A stretch of DNA of 64,000 bases from a bacterium (GTDB taxonomy: Bacteria > Bacteroidota > Bacteroidia > B-17B0 > Aurantibacillaceae). The notes beneath the pieces were generated by a model that searched no databases, was not told the DNA's origin, and saw only the letters and a program-made list of their open reading frames with translations. Below, piece after piece: positions 36,401 to 42,853 of this stretch. The translations under genes and the position numbers were made by a program. The stretch lies in contig JAQSCW010000055.1 in NCBI GenBank assembly GCA_029945625.1, forward strand, positions 310,001 to 374,000. The letters run 5' to 3'. Position 1 is the first letter of the stretch; every line of letters begins with the position of its first letter.

Positions 36401-39400
36401 ACCTCCGGAAGCAGTAACAGTAGCACTTCCGGTAGAACCACCATTACAAAGAACATTAGTGATTGCTGTACTTGTGCTTAAGGCAGTGGGCTGAATAATG
36501 TTAAGCGCTTTTACGCTGGTACAACTATTGGCATCCGTCACAGTGGCACTATATGCACCAGAAATCATTCCCGAAATAACGGAGGTAGTTCCCCCACTTG
36601 ACCATAAATAAGTGTAAGGAGTTGTTCCTCCCGAAGCTGTTACGGTTGCACTGCCTGTTCCGCCATTACAAAGTACATTGGTCACCGCTGTGCTTGTTAG
36701 TAAAGCCGCGGGTTGCGAAATCGTGATAAGATTGGAGTTTGTACATCCGTTTGCGTCTGTTACTGTTGCAGAGTAGGCTCCCGCTAATATTCCCGATACC
36801 ACCGAGGTGGTGGCGGCACTCGACCATAAATAAGAATAGGGACTGGTTCCTCCAGATGCGGTAAGTGTAGCACTCCCGGTAGCACCATTGCACAATACGT
36901 TAGTTACTGCCGTGCTTGTGTTTAGAGCAGCAGGTTGCGAGATATTGGCAGACTTACTACTAGAACAACCATTGGCATCGGTAACTGTTGCCGAATAGGC
37001 ACCGGCCAAAAGAACTGATGCCACTGATGATGTAGAGCCACTAGTCCATAAATAAGTGTAAGGACTAGTCCCGCCGGAAGCAGTTATTGTTGCACTTCCC
37101 GTTCCAGCATTACATAAAGCATTGCTCACCGCGGTGCTAGTGACAAGCGCGGCAGGTTGACTGAGTGTGGCAGCTTTACTACTTGTGCATCCATTTGCAT
37201 CAGTAACAGTTGCGGTATAAGCCCCTGCAACAAGTCCCGAAACCGTGGACGTAACAGCGGTGGTTGACCATAAATAAGTATACGGCGTAATGCCCCCGGA
37301 GGCAGTAATCGTCGCGCTTCCCGTGCCTCCGTTACATAATACATTGGTGACATTGGTGCTGGTCAGCAAAGCTGCAGGTTGACTGATTGAAACGCCCTTA
37401 CTGCTAGTGCAACCATTGGCATCGGTTACGGTAGCAGTATAAGCTCCATTTAATAAGCCGGACACTATTGAAGTGGTGGCACCATTTGACCATAAATAGG
37501 AATATGCCCCTGTGCCGCCTGCAGCGGTGATGGTAGCGCTACCGGTACCTCCATTACACAACACACTCGTGAAAGCAGTGCTGGTGCTTAATGCTGTTGG
37601 CTGCGTAAGGGTAGCCGCTTTGTTACTCGTGCATCCATTAAAGTCTGTCACGGTAGCACTGTAAGCGCCTGCTAACAGAACTGTAGCAACGGAGCTGGTG
37701 GCCCCATTACTCCATAAATACGTGTAAGGACTAGTTCCACCTGAAGCAGTAATAGTGGCACTACCTGTACCCCCGTTACACACTACGTTTGAAACTGCCG
37801 TGCTCGTTGCGAGAGCAGTAGCAGGCTGCGATATGGTAACTGCTTTCACACTTGCACAACTGTTGGCGTCTGTTACAGTTGCTGTATAAACTCCGGCAAC
37901 TACGCCTGAAATTACAGAAGCTGTGGGACCGCTGGACCAGAGGTAGGAATACGGACTTGTGCCTCCGGAAACAGTGATGGTAGCACTTCCCGTGCCTCCA
38001 TTACAAGACACATTTATTACCGCTGTGTTAGTTGTGAGTGCGGTTGGTTGAGTAATGTTTGTTCCTTTACTGCTGACACAACCATTTGCATCGGTCACCG
38101 TGGCGGTATATACTCCGGCAAGCGCGCCTGTCACAAAGGAAGTGGTAGCACCACTGGACCAAAGATAGGTATAAGGTGTTGTGCCACCCGCAGGACTGAT
38201 TGTTGCGCTGCCCGTTCCGCCATTACAAGTAATATTGACTCCAAGTGTGTTTGTTGTTAGTGTAACAGGTTGGGTGATTGTGGTGGCCTTTATACTTGTA
38301 CACCCATTAGCATCCGTTACAGTAGCTGAGTAGGCTCCTGCTAGAAGTACAGTAGCAACAGAAGTGGTTGCCCCGCTTGTCCATAAGTAGCTGTAAGGGG
38401 CGGTGCCGCCAGATGGCGTAATTGTAGCGCTTCCGCTTCCTCCGTTACAAAGTACATTAGAAACAGCTGTAGCGGTATTAAGTGTTGTGGGCTGGGTGAT
38501 AGTTATTGATTTACTATCAGTACAACCGTTGGCATCAGTAACTGTTGCAGTTCTTACGCCGGCATTTAATCCCGAGATAACAGAAGTTGTGGCTGCGGTG
38601 GACCATAAATAAGTATAGGGAGAAGTACCCCCTGAAGAGGTAATTGTACCGCTGCCGGTGCTGGCTCCGTTACACAAAACATTGGTAATAGTGGTGCCCG
38701 TTGCAAGTGCCCCTGCCGGTTCAGTAACGACGAAACCTGCTACTACTGTGCAAGTTCGAGCATCCGTAGTAATACAAGAATAGTTGCCCGCCGTAAGACC
38801 CGTGCTTATTGACGCAGTTCCCCCACTTGGTAGCCATGTATATGTATAAGGACCTGTGCCGCCTCCGGCTGATACTGCAACTATTCCCGTTGCACCACCG
38901 TTACAAAGAACATTGGTTTGGGTTCCCGGAGCAACAAGCGGCACAATAGCCGTACTTCCTGAGGTGACACCTCCCGGTGTAATCCAATTTGAACTTGCTC
39001 CCGTGAGCGCAAAACTGGTTAAAGTTCCGGTGTAGACATTTCCCGAAAGATCGGTTAGCGAAGTGATTCCAGCGTTATTACCACCGGCTACTCCTTGATT
39101 AAAATGATAATTCGCCAGAAGTGATCCCGCAGTTGTTGCGATTTCAACATTCTTATATAAAGATATGTCACAAGAAGTACGAGCCAAGTTCCACACCCTA
39201 ACTTCATCAATGGAACCCACCATGTGCGAGAAAACATTTTGAGAATTGTATCCTAACTGAAACTGACCAGTATTGGTAATGGTCACAGCAGCAGTAAATG
39301 AACTCGTATTAACTCCGTCAAAATAAGTAGTGTACAAATTCCCCGTACGGGTAACCGCATAATGATGCCATGCATTGTCACGCACATCCATGGTGCTAAT

Positions 39401-39730
39401 AGGAAAGAAGGTATTGGTGAGGTTGGCAAGGTCAAGATAAATAAAACCGTTACCCGAATTATTCATAAATAACGTGATGCCGATTGGGCCTGCCACCTTG
39501 TTACTTATTATGGTGGGACTAGCTTCCAATTGTACCGCATTAAATTTGGCCCAACTTTCAATTGTAAAATCACTGCTTCCAAAGCCCGAGATGTTTGGTA
39601 CTGCCACCACATCATCCACTCCATCAAAATTTAATGCAGCCCCAACCTGAGCTTTACCTATTAAAGTAACACAAAACATGAAAACAACAATGCAAAGTTG
39701 CTTAACTACTTTCCTTAGATCCATAACCAA
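30482..39730 (-). CDS. Giant surface adhesin: LamG domain, 19 SprB repeats, 15 Ig-like repeats, T9SS type A sorting domain
   Basis: 3082 residues. A signal peptide (about 1-27, ending GKAQ) leads to a LamG/concanavalin-like domain (about 30-240; LNFDGVDDVVAVPN, FTIESWAKF, WHHYAVTRTGN). Nineteen SprB repeats of about 74 residues follow (about 268-1680), each NVLCNGGTGSATITASGGT-like, with PYTYLWS and AYTATVTDANGCTS. Fifteen Ig-like repeats of about 72 residues (to about 2765) carry S-x-V-I-C-x-G-K-x-A-T-L-T-A-S-G and a second Cys in GCSNTAV. Two carboxypeptidase-regulatory-like segments come next. The last roughly 80 residues (VYPNPARDNITI... GIYFVTIKV) are the type A T9SS signal. The protein is exported by T9SS and displayed at the surface, in the style of the gliding adhesin SprB. 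Its ligand is unknown. No frameshift is visible. Confidence 0.93.
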   Translation of the reverse strand: MVMDLRKVVKQLCIVVFMFCVTLIGKAQVGAALNFDGVDDVVAVPNISGFGSSDFTIESWAKFNAVQLEASPTIISNKVAGPIGITLFMNNSGNGFIYLDLANLTNTFFPISTMDVRDNAWHHYAVTRTGNLYTTYFDGVNTSSFTAAVTITNTGQFQLGYNSQNVFSHMVGSIDEVRVWNLARTSCDISLYKNVEIATTAGSLLANYHFNQGVAGGNNAGITSLTDLSGNVYTGTLTSFALTGASSNWITPGGVTSGSTAIVPLVAPGTQTNVLCNGGATGIVAVSAGGGTGPYTYTWLPSGGTASISTGLTAGNYSCITTDARTCTVVAGFVVTEPAGALATGTTITNVLCNGASTGSGTITSSGGTSPYTYLWSTAATTSVISGLNAGVRTATVTDANGCTDSKSITITQPTTLNTATAVSNVLCNGGSGSATITPSGGTAPYSYLWTSGATTSVATVLLAGAYSATVTDANGCTSIKATTITQPVTLTTNTLGVNITCNGGTGSATISPAGGTTPYTYLWSSGATTSFVTGALAGVYTATVTDANGCVSSKGTNITQPTALTTNTAVINVSCNGGTGSATITVSGGTSPYSYLWSSGPTASVISGVVAGVYTATVTDANSCASVKAVTISQPATALATSTAVSNVVCNGGTGSATITASGGTSPYTYLWSNGATSSVATVLLAGAYSATVTDFNGCTSNKAATLTQPTALSTSTAFTSVLCNGGTGSATITAAGGTGAYSYLWSNGATTSIVSGLLNGAYTATVTDANGCTSSKGVSISQPAALLTSTNVTNVLCNGGTGSATITASGGITPYTYLWSTTAVTSTVSGLVAGAYTATVTDANGCTSSKAATLSQPAALVTSTAVSNALCNAGTGSATITASGGTSPYTYLWTSGSTSSVASVLLAGAYSATVTDANGCSSSKSANISQPAALNTSTAVTNVLCNGATGSATLTASGGTSPYSYLWSSAATTSVVSGILAGAYSATVTDANGCTNSNLITISQPAALLTSTAVTNVLCNGGTGSATVTASGGTTPYTYLWSSGGTTSVISGMISGAYSATVTDANSCTSVKALNIIQPTALSTSTAITNVLCNGGSTGSATVTASGGTGTFTYLWSTAATTSVISGLNIGVRTVTVTDANSCTSSKSVTITQPTALTTNTAVTNVLCNGGTGSATITASGGTTPYTYLWSNASTSSVVSGALAGAYTGTVTDANGCTSSKVSTITQPAVALTTSTAGINVLCNGGTGSATITASGGTSPYTYLWSSGATTSVISGVVAAAYTATVTDANGCTSSKPITITQPSALSTSTAVTNVLCNGGSTGSATVTASGGSGAYSYLWSTAATTSVVSGLGSGAITVTVTDANSCTSTKGVTITQPVALATSTSVTNVLCNGGTGSATIAASAGTTPYSYLWSSGSTSSVLTGALAGAYTGTVTDANGCSSSKGVTISQPAALTTNTTVINVLCNGGTGSATITAAGGTGAYTYLWSSGATTSVVPALIAGVYTATVTDANNCTSSKAVTITQPSALVTSTTITNVLCNGGSTGSATVTASGGTGVYTYLWSTAATTSVISGLNSGVRTVTVTDANSCASSKSVTITQPTALNTSTAVTNILCNGGTGSATLTASGGTTPYSYLWSSGPTTSVVSGLLAGAYTATVTDANGCTSSKGAALNAAPAALTLTAVSSSPTLCVGSSVTLTANGSGGTGAFTYTWVSGPTTSTAVVSPTVNSTYTVNGLDANNCSISKTVSVIVSTPTVVVSNGTICAGQSFTINPSGASTYTYSSGTAVVSPTTTTNYTVNGTAAATGCIDSETLTVTVNTLPSVSIAVSSSVICSGKTATLTASGAGSYLWNTGPSTASISVGPTVTTTYTVTGTAAVTGCTNTALQTVSVNSLPVVAIVPSSTVICIGNSATLSASGATSFLWNTGPSTSSISVNPAVTTNYTVIGTDATTSCSNSAVQSVSVNNLPVVTITPSSTVICAGKTATLTASGASTYVWDNAAITASISVSPTLTTSYTVTGTATTGCSNTAVRSISVNALPAVAAAATSTVLCAGKPSTLTASGANTYVWSTGPATSSIVVTPTTSTLYTVTGTSATTGCSNTAVLSLSINALPSITVVPSTSIICVGVSTTLTASGASSYVWNTASTLISISVNPVVTTNYTVTGTDVITNCSNTAVQTVSVNALPPISIASSNAVICLNNSATLTASGGNFYLWDSGASSAIIVVTPSINTTYTVVGTSAATGCSNTAVKTISVNSLPPMAIVITNSVICFGKTTTLTASGSTTYTWNTGSTTTSIVVSPTVSSNYTITGTAAATGCTNTAIQSVSVNALPPLLVSPTSSVLCFGNSSTLTATGATSYLWNTSSTSASIVVSPTATTNYTVNGTDALTSCSVNVVQTVSVNALPSVFISPSSTVICIGKTATLAASGATTYVWDNGATTSSIAVSPTTTTSYTVIGTSALTSCSNTAVRSLSVNFLPVVTIAPSTTVICFGKTTSLTAGGTATYTWNTNSTLTTVVVSPSVSSNYTVTGTAAVTGCSNTAVQSISVNSLPTMTITTTSTVLCAGKSATLTVSGTDTYLWSTQGSTNTMVVVNPNFSLNYTVTGTDAITSCSNTAVKSISVNALPAVTASTPSSTICDGLSATIVSSGASTYTWIPGALNGATVTVSPSINTSYTVTGTSAASGCTNQAVKTISVNTTPTVTLVSSTPSICLGSTATLTASGANTYTLLPGNVSGNAFTLSPASTTQYTVIGKNTVNCFNLIPATSGLQVNSLTSISGVVTSTVSQVNGNVILLRYKPILSKWDSITSSLIFSSTYNFPAVPSGTYAVVAYPFQTDMAETYGPSVAGWKDANLIYHQCVANSVQNINVIQIQNAIKGKASISGKITRGVGYWQPGALGSPISNVIVKCGIYGTGIIAQRSRTNSQGQYTLGTLPANASAQSYYLLVDIPGLDTNGTYHRIIVTGSENYTNLNFVVDSARITPNNLTVGVKELTMANAKLLVYPNPARDNITIQCDLHTSEDVSILLSDISGRTVKTLLPPSQQQGEVTVIANISDVIPGIYFVTIKVAGEQRTTKVIITQ
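31420..34685 (-). repeat. Tandem array of 15 Ig-like repeat units (about 216-222 bp each) within the giant gene
   Basis: Fifteen imperfect copies of a roughly 72-codon unit, each with two conserved cysteines (VIC.GK and GCSNTAV) and ending VSVNALP. Some distant copies are more alike than neighbours: units 4 and 10, and units 5 and 11. For example, both units 5 and 11 have TYVWDN and end VRS(I/L)SVN. This indicates block duplications of about six units. Confidence 0.85.
34686..38930 (-). repeat. Tandem array of 19 SprB repeat units (about 222 bp each) with period-three higher-order structure
   Basis: Nineteen copies of a 74-75-codon SprB unit. Units 12, 15 and 18 share the two-residue-longer CNGGSTGSATV and the YLWSTAATTSV variant. 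Units 13 and 16 share GALAGAYTGTV, units 14 and 17 share an INVLC start and TITQPSAL, and units 3, 6 and 9 share LLAGAYSATV. The marker segments lie at 36429, 35757 and 35088, spaced 672 and 669 bp. Protein units are near-identical, but synonymous codons differ widely. Confidence 0.88.
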
Positions 39731-39770
39731 TTCTTTTAAATTTAATTTCCAAATATTATATCAAACAGAA

Positions 39771-39796
39771 CAGGTAAATCTTCACAAATTTACCTG
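39771..39796 (-). promoter_or_regulatory. -7 element inside a perfect 9-bp inverted repeat upstream of the giant adhesin gene
   Basis: CAGGTAAAT (39771-39779) and ATTTACCTG (39788-39796) are exact inverted repeats with an 8-bp spacer. On the minus strand the first arm and spacer contain TAAATTTG (39792 down to 39785), a full match to the Bacteroidota -7 consensus. Transcription would start within the downstream arm. A TTG lies too close for a normal -33 element. The overlap suggests repression at the promoter or a 5'-end hairpin. Confidence 0.5.
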
Positions 39797-39897
39797 CACC
39801 AAACCAAATATATGAAGAAATACTGAAACCACAGCAGGAAAACGCGAAATACCATCTCTTCTCCAAATTAGTCCTAAATTTGAATCAAAATTCACCT

Positions 39898-40848
39898 ATG
39901 AAAAAATTCATTCTTTCCGTAATCGCCGTCATAAGCCTCTCTTTCTCAATGCAGAAGGATTCTCTGACTCAAAATAACTATAAAGTTTTTTCTTCAAAAA
40001 CCATGAAAGAAATCACCCTTGCTGACGTCATTCAGGATGTCAAAAATTACGATGTGGTGTTTTTTGGGGAAGAGCACAACGACTCCGTTGCACATTTTCT
40101 GCAATTGGAAGTATTAAAGGGCTTGTATGAGACCTATGGCGAGAAAGTGACCTTAAGTATGGAAATGTTTGAGACCGACTGCCAATTGGTGTTGGATGAA
40201 TACCTCGCCGGGTATATCCGCGAAAAGAATATCAAGAAAGAAGCCCGCACGTGGAGCAATTATAAAGACTACCGAGCATTGGTTGAATTTGCCAAAGAAA
40301 AAAAATTAAAAGTGGTTGCCGCTAACTCTCCGGCAAGGTATAATAACATGGCCTCACGAAATGGTCAGGTCGCTCTAAAAGATCTATCTAAGGTGGCAAA
40401 GTCATTTCTACCGCCATTACCATACGATACCGCAACGGGCGACTATTATCAAAAATTCATGAGCCAGATGTCGGATGGTGCCAGTGCCGGCATCCCTTCT
40501 AAAGACACTTCCATCAAAGCCCTTCCTTCTTTAAACAGCATGATGCCAAAACATATTGTGCATTCGCAATCCTTGTGGGACGCCACCATGGCTTATTCTA
40601 TCAGCAAGATTTTTAAGACAAATAAAAATGCAAAAGTACTTCAATTGAATGGAAAGTTTCATAGTGATGAAGGTTTTGGTGCTGTGGCCCAGTTGAAAAA
40701 ATATAGCCCAAAACTCAAAGTATTGATTATTTCCTGCAATTCAGGCGATAAAGAATTTCCCAACGTAACGCTAAGTTCGGCGAATAAGGGGCTCGGTGAC
40801 TATGTAATTTTTACCGATCCTTCTGTTCCCCGAACTTTTAAAGAATAA
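39898..40848 (+). CDS. ChaN-like heme/iron-associated protein (Cofac_haem_bdg family)
   Basis: 316 residues from ATG 39898, which opens a clear signal peptide (MKKFILSVIAVISLSFSM). The family hallmark VVFFGEEHNDSVAHFLQLEVL and the following LSMEMFETDCQLVLDEYL are present, as are AANSPARYNNMASR and the LQLNGKFHSDEGFGAV block with its histidine. ChaN of Campylobacter binds stacked hemes as a dimer and is linked to iron uptake. No heme transporter is adjacent, so the ligand here is uncertain. Bases just upstream include TAAATTTG (39875-39882), a possible -7 element; a TTG start at 39880 would lie within it and is therefore unlikely. Two secreted-protein genes follow closely. Confidence 0.85.
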   Translation: MKKFILSVIAVISLSFSMQKDSLTQNNYKVFSSKTMKEITLADVIQDVKNYDVVFFGEEHNDSVAHFLQLEVLKGLYETYGEKVTLSMEMFETDCQLVLDEYLAGYIREKNIKKEARTWSNYKDYRALVEFAKEKKLKVVAANSPARYNNMASRNGQVALKDLSKVAKSFLPPLPYDTATGDYYQKFMSQMSDGASAGIPSKDTSIKALPSLNSMMPKHIVHSQSLWDATMAYSISKIFKTNKNAKVLQLNGKFHSDEGFGAVAQLKKYSPKLKVLIISCNSGDKEFPNVTLSSANKGLGDYVIFTDPSVPRTFKE

Positions 40849-40889
40849 AGAAAATTCTCACAAATATGGTCGCTGAGTTGTTAATCAGT

Positions 40890-41246
40890 ATGAAAAAAAA
40901 CATAAATATGCCCTCCAGAAGGCTATCAAAATTTATAACTATATTTAGTGTACTTTTTTTTATTGCTTGCCAAACCACAGATAGAGAAGTGAAAGCTCTA
41001 AAAAACGACGTAAAAAATAGTGATACTTTGGGTGCGATGAAAACACAACTACCTGATTCCCTCGAAAAATACCGCTCCGAAATTACCTGTCCCCATTGTG
41101 GATATAAAAAGTTTGAGATGATGCCTACGGACGTTTGTGTGATTCGCTATATCTGCGAAAACTGCAAATCCACCCTGCATCCTAAAGATGGGGATTGTTG
41201 TGTGTTCTGTACATATGGAAGCAAAGTTTGTCCTTCTATGCAATAA
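40890..41246 (+). CDS. GDCCVxC-domain lipoprotein
   Basis: 118 residues from ATG 40890. The N-terminus is a lipoprotein signal with lipobox FIAC. A linker of about 45 charged residues leads to a cysteine-rich module: TCPHCGYKK, MMPTDVCVIRYICENCKSTLHPKDGDCCVFCTYGSKVCP. This is the GDCCVxC domain, which usually occurs as a free protein of about 65-70 residues near heavy-metal or mercury-type transport genes. Nine or more cysteines in pairs indicate metal binding. Placement on a lipid anchor outside the cytoplasm is unusual. It lies between the ChaN-like gene and the LVIVD protein, with gaps under 45 bp. No metal transporter is present nearby. Confidence 0.82.
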   Translation: MKKNINMPSRRLSKFITIFSVLFFIACQTTDREVKALKNDVKNSDTLGAMKTQLPDSLEKYRSEITCPHCGYKKFEMMPTDVCVIRYICENCKSTLHPKDGDCCVFCTYGSKVCPSMQ

Positions 41247-41257
41247 CAATAATCATC

Positions 41258-42688
41258 ATGCAAATGAAAAAATGCAGAATCATTCTAGCAGTTTTAACTT
41301 TCCTGGCAGCTAGTCATCTAGCTCAAAACTGCAATACGATGAACATTCAATGGAGGTCCGACATCTCATCAACCTGCAATGAAATGGCTATGACGATGAT
41401 GCATGATATTGCAGGCAAACCCTTTTTATACATAGCAAATAAAGAGGCCGGCTTAAAGATCTATGATATATCCATTCAGAGCAGCCCCGCTTTAGTAGCA
41501 ACTGTCCCAATTGCTTTACTGGGTCAATTGCACGTGATGAACCTTACGCAAAGCGGAAATTACCTCTACCTTGCTCTTGGAAACACCTTCACCAATCCTC
41601 AAAAAGCAGGAATGGCAATTGTAGACATTTCCTCCCCAACAAGCCCCAGTGTTATGGGTATTTATGTGCTCAATTCATCTTCAACAGGCGCGGGAATTGT
41701 AAAGGTGGAAGGAAATTATGCCTATCTGGGGGCCATGCAAAGCGGATTGATTGTGTTGGACATCAGCAACAAAAGTAGTATCCAACAAGTTTCTCAGTTT
41801 ATTCCCGGTATAAATTTTCCACCTGTCTTAAATCCCAATCCTCAACTTTATAATGCACGCGGAATGGAAGTGCAAAATATTATCGTGTATCTCTGCTACG
41901 ACGCCGGAGGAGTCAGAATTATAAATTGCAACAACAAAATGGCGCCAAAAGAAACCGGTCGTTGGTGCAACCCGGTAATGTTCACCCCTCTCAATCGTCC
42001 CAAAGCGTATAACAATATCATTGTCGACGGCTCTTTGGCATATGTGGCCGTTGATTATTGCGGCATGGAACTTCTTAATATTTCTGATACCGCTGCAATT
42101 TCAATGAACGGTTGGTGGAATCCATATAATTGTCCCAATAATAATTGGTTTACTAGCCCTGTTCACTCTAATGAGATAAGTTATAATAAAACCTGCAAGA
42201 AAATATTTCTCTCTACCGGCAAAAGTGATATGATGGTGGTGGATGTTACAAATCCAGCGGCACCCGACTCGTGCAATTTTTACGGAGGCTCGGCAAATAA
42301 TTTGGGTACCTGGGGATTGGGATTGTTTCAGGATCAAATCTACCTGTCGTACATCTGCGCCGCTATCCCTTTTACATCGAACTGGACAGGCGTGAAGATC
42401 TTAAACTACTCTCCCTGTGCAGGAACTGAAATTCCTGAAGAAGTTCCCGAAAAAACATGTCAGGTTTATCTTAAACCGACACGTAATTTGCTGCATATCA
42501 CTCTAAAACAATCTGCAACTATAAATGAAACTTTTATCCTAAGGGATTTACTTGGCAATTTGATTCTTAAAACAGAGCTGTATTCAAAACAAACTGATCT
42601 GGAAATTTCGTTGTCTCCGGGTCTGTATTTCTATCAGTTGGGAAACGAAACACAAGAGATTCTTTCAGGTAAGATCTTGGTGCAATAG
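41258..42688 (+). CDS. Secreted LVIVD-repeat protein with T9SS sorting domain
   Basis: 476 residues from ATG 41258 (ATG 41264 is equally possible), with signal peptide CRIILAVLTFLAASHLAQ. The body consists of LVIVD-type beta-propeller blades: FLYIANKEAGLKIYDIS, YLYLALGN...GMAIVDISSP, YAYLGAMQSGLIVLDIS, VYLCYDAGGVRIINC, LAYVAVDYCGMELLNIS. Many cysteines suggest disulfides. The C-terminal segment, CQVYLKPTRNLLHITL... LSPGLYFYQLGNETQEILSGKILVQ, has the form of a type A T9SS tail. The protein is therefore probably on the surface or released. It follows the GDCCVxC lipoprotein by 11 bp. Function is unknown. Confidence 0.8.
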   Translation: MQMKKCRIILAVLTFLAASHLAQNCNTMNIQWRSDISSTCNEMAMTMMHDIAGKPFLYIANKEAGLKIYDISIQSSPALVATVPIALLGQLHVMNLTQSGNYLYLALGNTFTNPQKAGMAIVDISSPTSPSVMGIYVLNSSSTGAGIVKVEGNYAYLGAMQSGLIVLDISNKSSIQQVSQFIPGINFPPVLNPNPQLYNARGMEVQNIIVYLCYDAGGVRIINCNNKMAPKETGRWCNPVMFTPLNRPKAYNNIIVDGSLAYVAVDYCGMELLNISDTAAISMNGWWNPYNCPNNNWFTSPVHSNEISYNKTCKKIFLSTGKSDMMVVDVTNPAAPDSCNFYGGSANNLGTWGLGLFQDQIYLSYICAAIPFTSNWTGVKILNYSPCAGTEIPEEVPEKTCQVYLKPTRNLLHITLKQSATINETFILRDLLGNLILKTELYSKQTDLEISLSPGLYFYQLGNETQEILSGKILVQ

Positions 42689-42824
42689 GGCAGATTCGAG
42701 GGTTTGTAAGCCGGTAATAAATGCGGCGTGATATTTTTTTTCGACTCGAGGATGGCGAAAAAATCACCTGATCACTCTTACAGAAAAGGGCGGCAAAATA
42801 GCACAATTCCTATTAAATATGTCT

Positions 42825-42832
42825 TATCTTTG
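42825..42832 (+). promoter_or_regulatory. -7 element of the PLP-enzyme gene
   Basis: TATCTTTG fits TAnnTTTG exactly. It lies 21 bp before ATG 42854 and decides the start of that gene: a longer reading from 42728 would include the promoter. No TTG is seen at the -33 distance. Confidence 0.55.
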
Positions 42833-42853
42833 GAGACCAGAAATAATTTGAAT

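Noticed and set aside
31400-38930. CRISPR-like array
   Set aside because: Units are 216-225 bp, codon-phased and coding throughout, with no unique spacers and no cas genes. It is a protein repeat array.
30944-39000. Many plus-strand frames inside the giant adhesin gene (for example 35150-35362, 38048-38260)
   Set aside because: They are antisense shadows of the repeats and recur with the same period. Their peptides are Cys/Thr/Ile-rich mirror images of the SprB units.
39880-39897. Longer start (TTG 39880) for the ChaN-like gene
   Set aside because: The codon lies inside the likely -7 element TAAATTTG; ATG 39898 opens a proper signal peptide.
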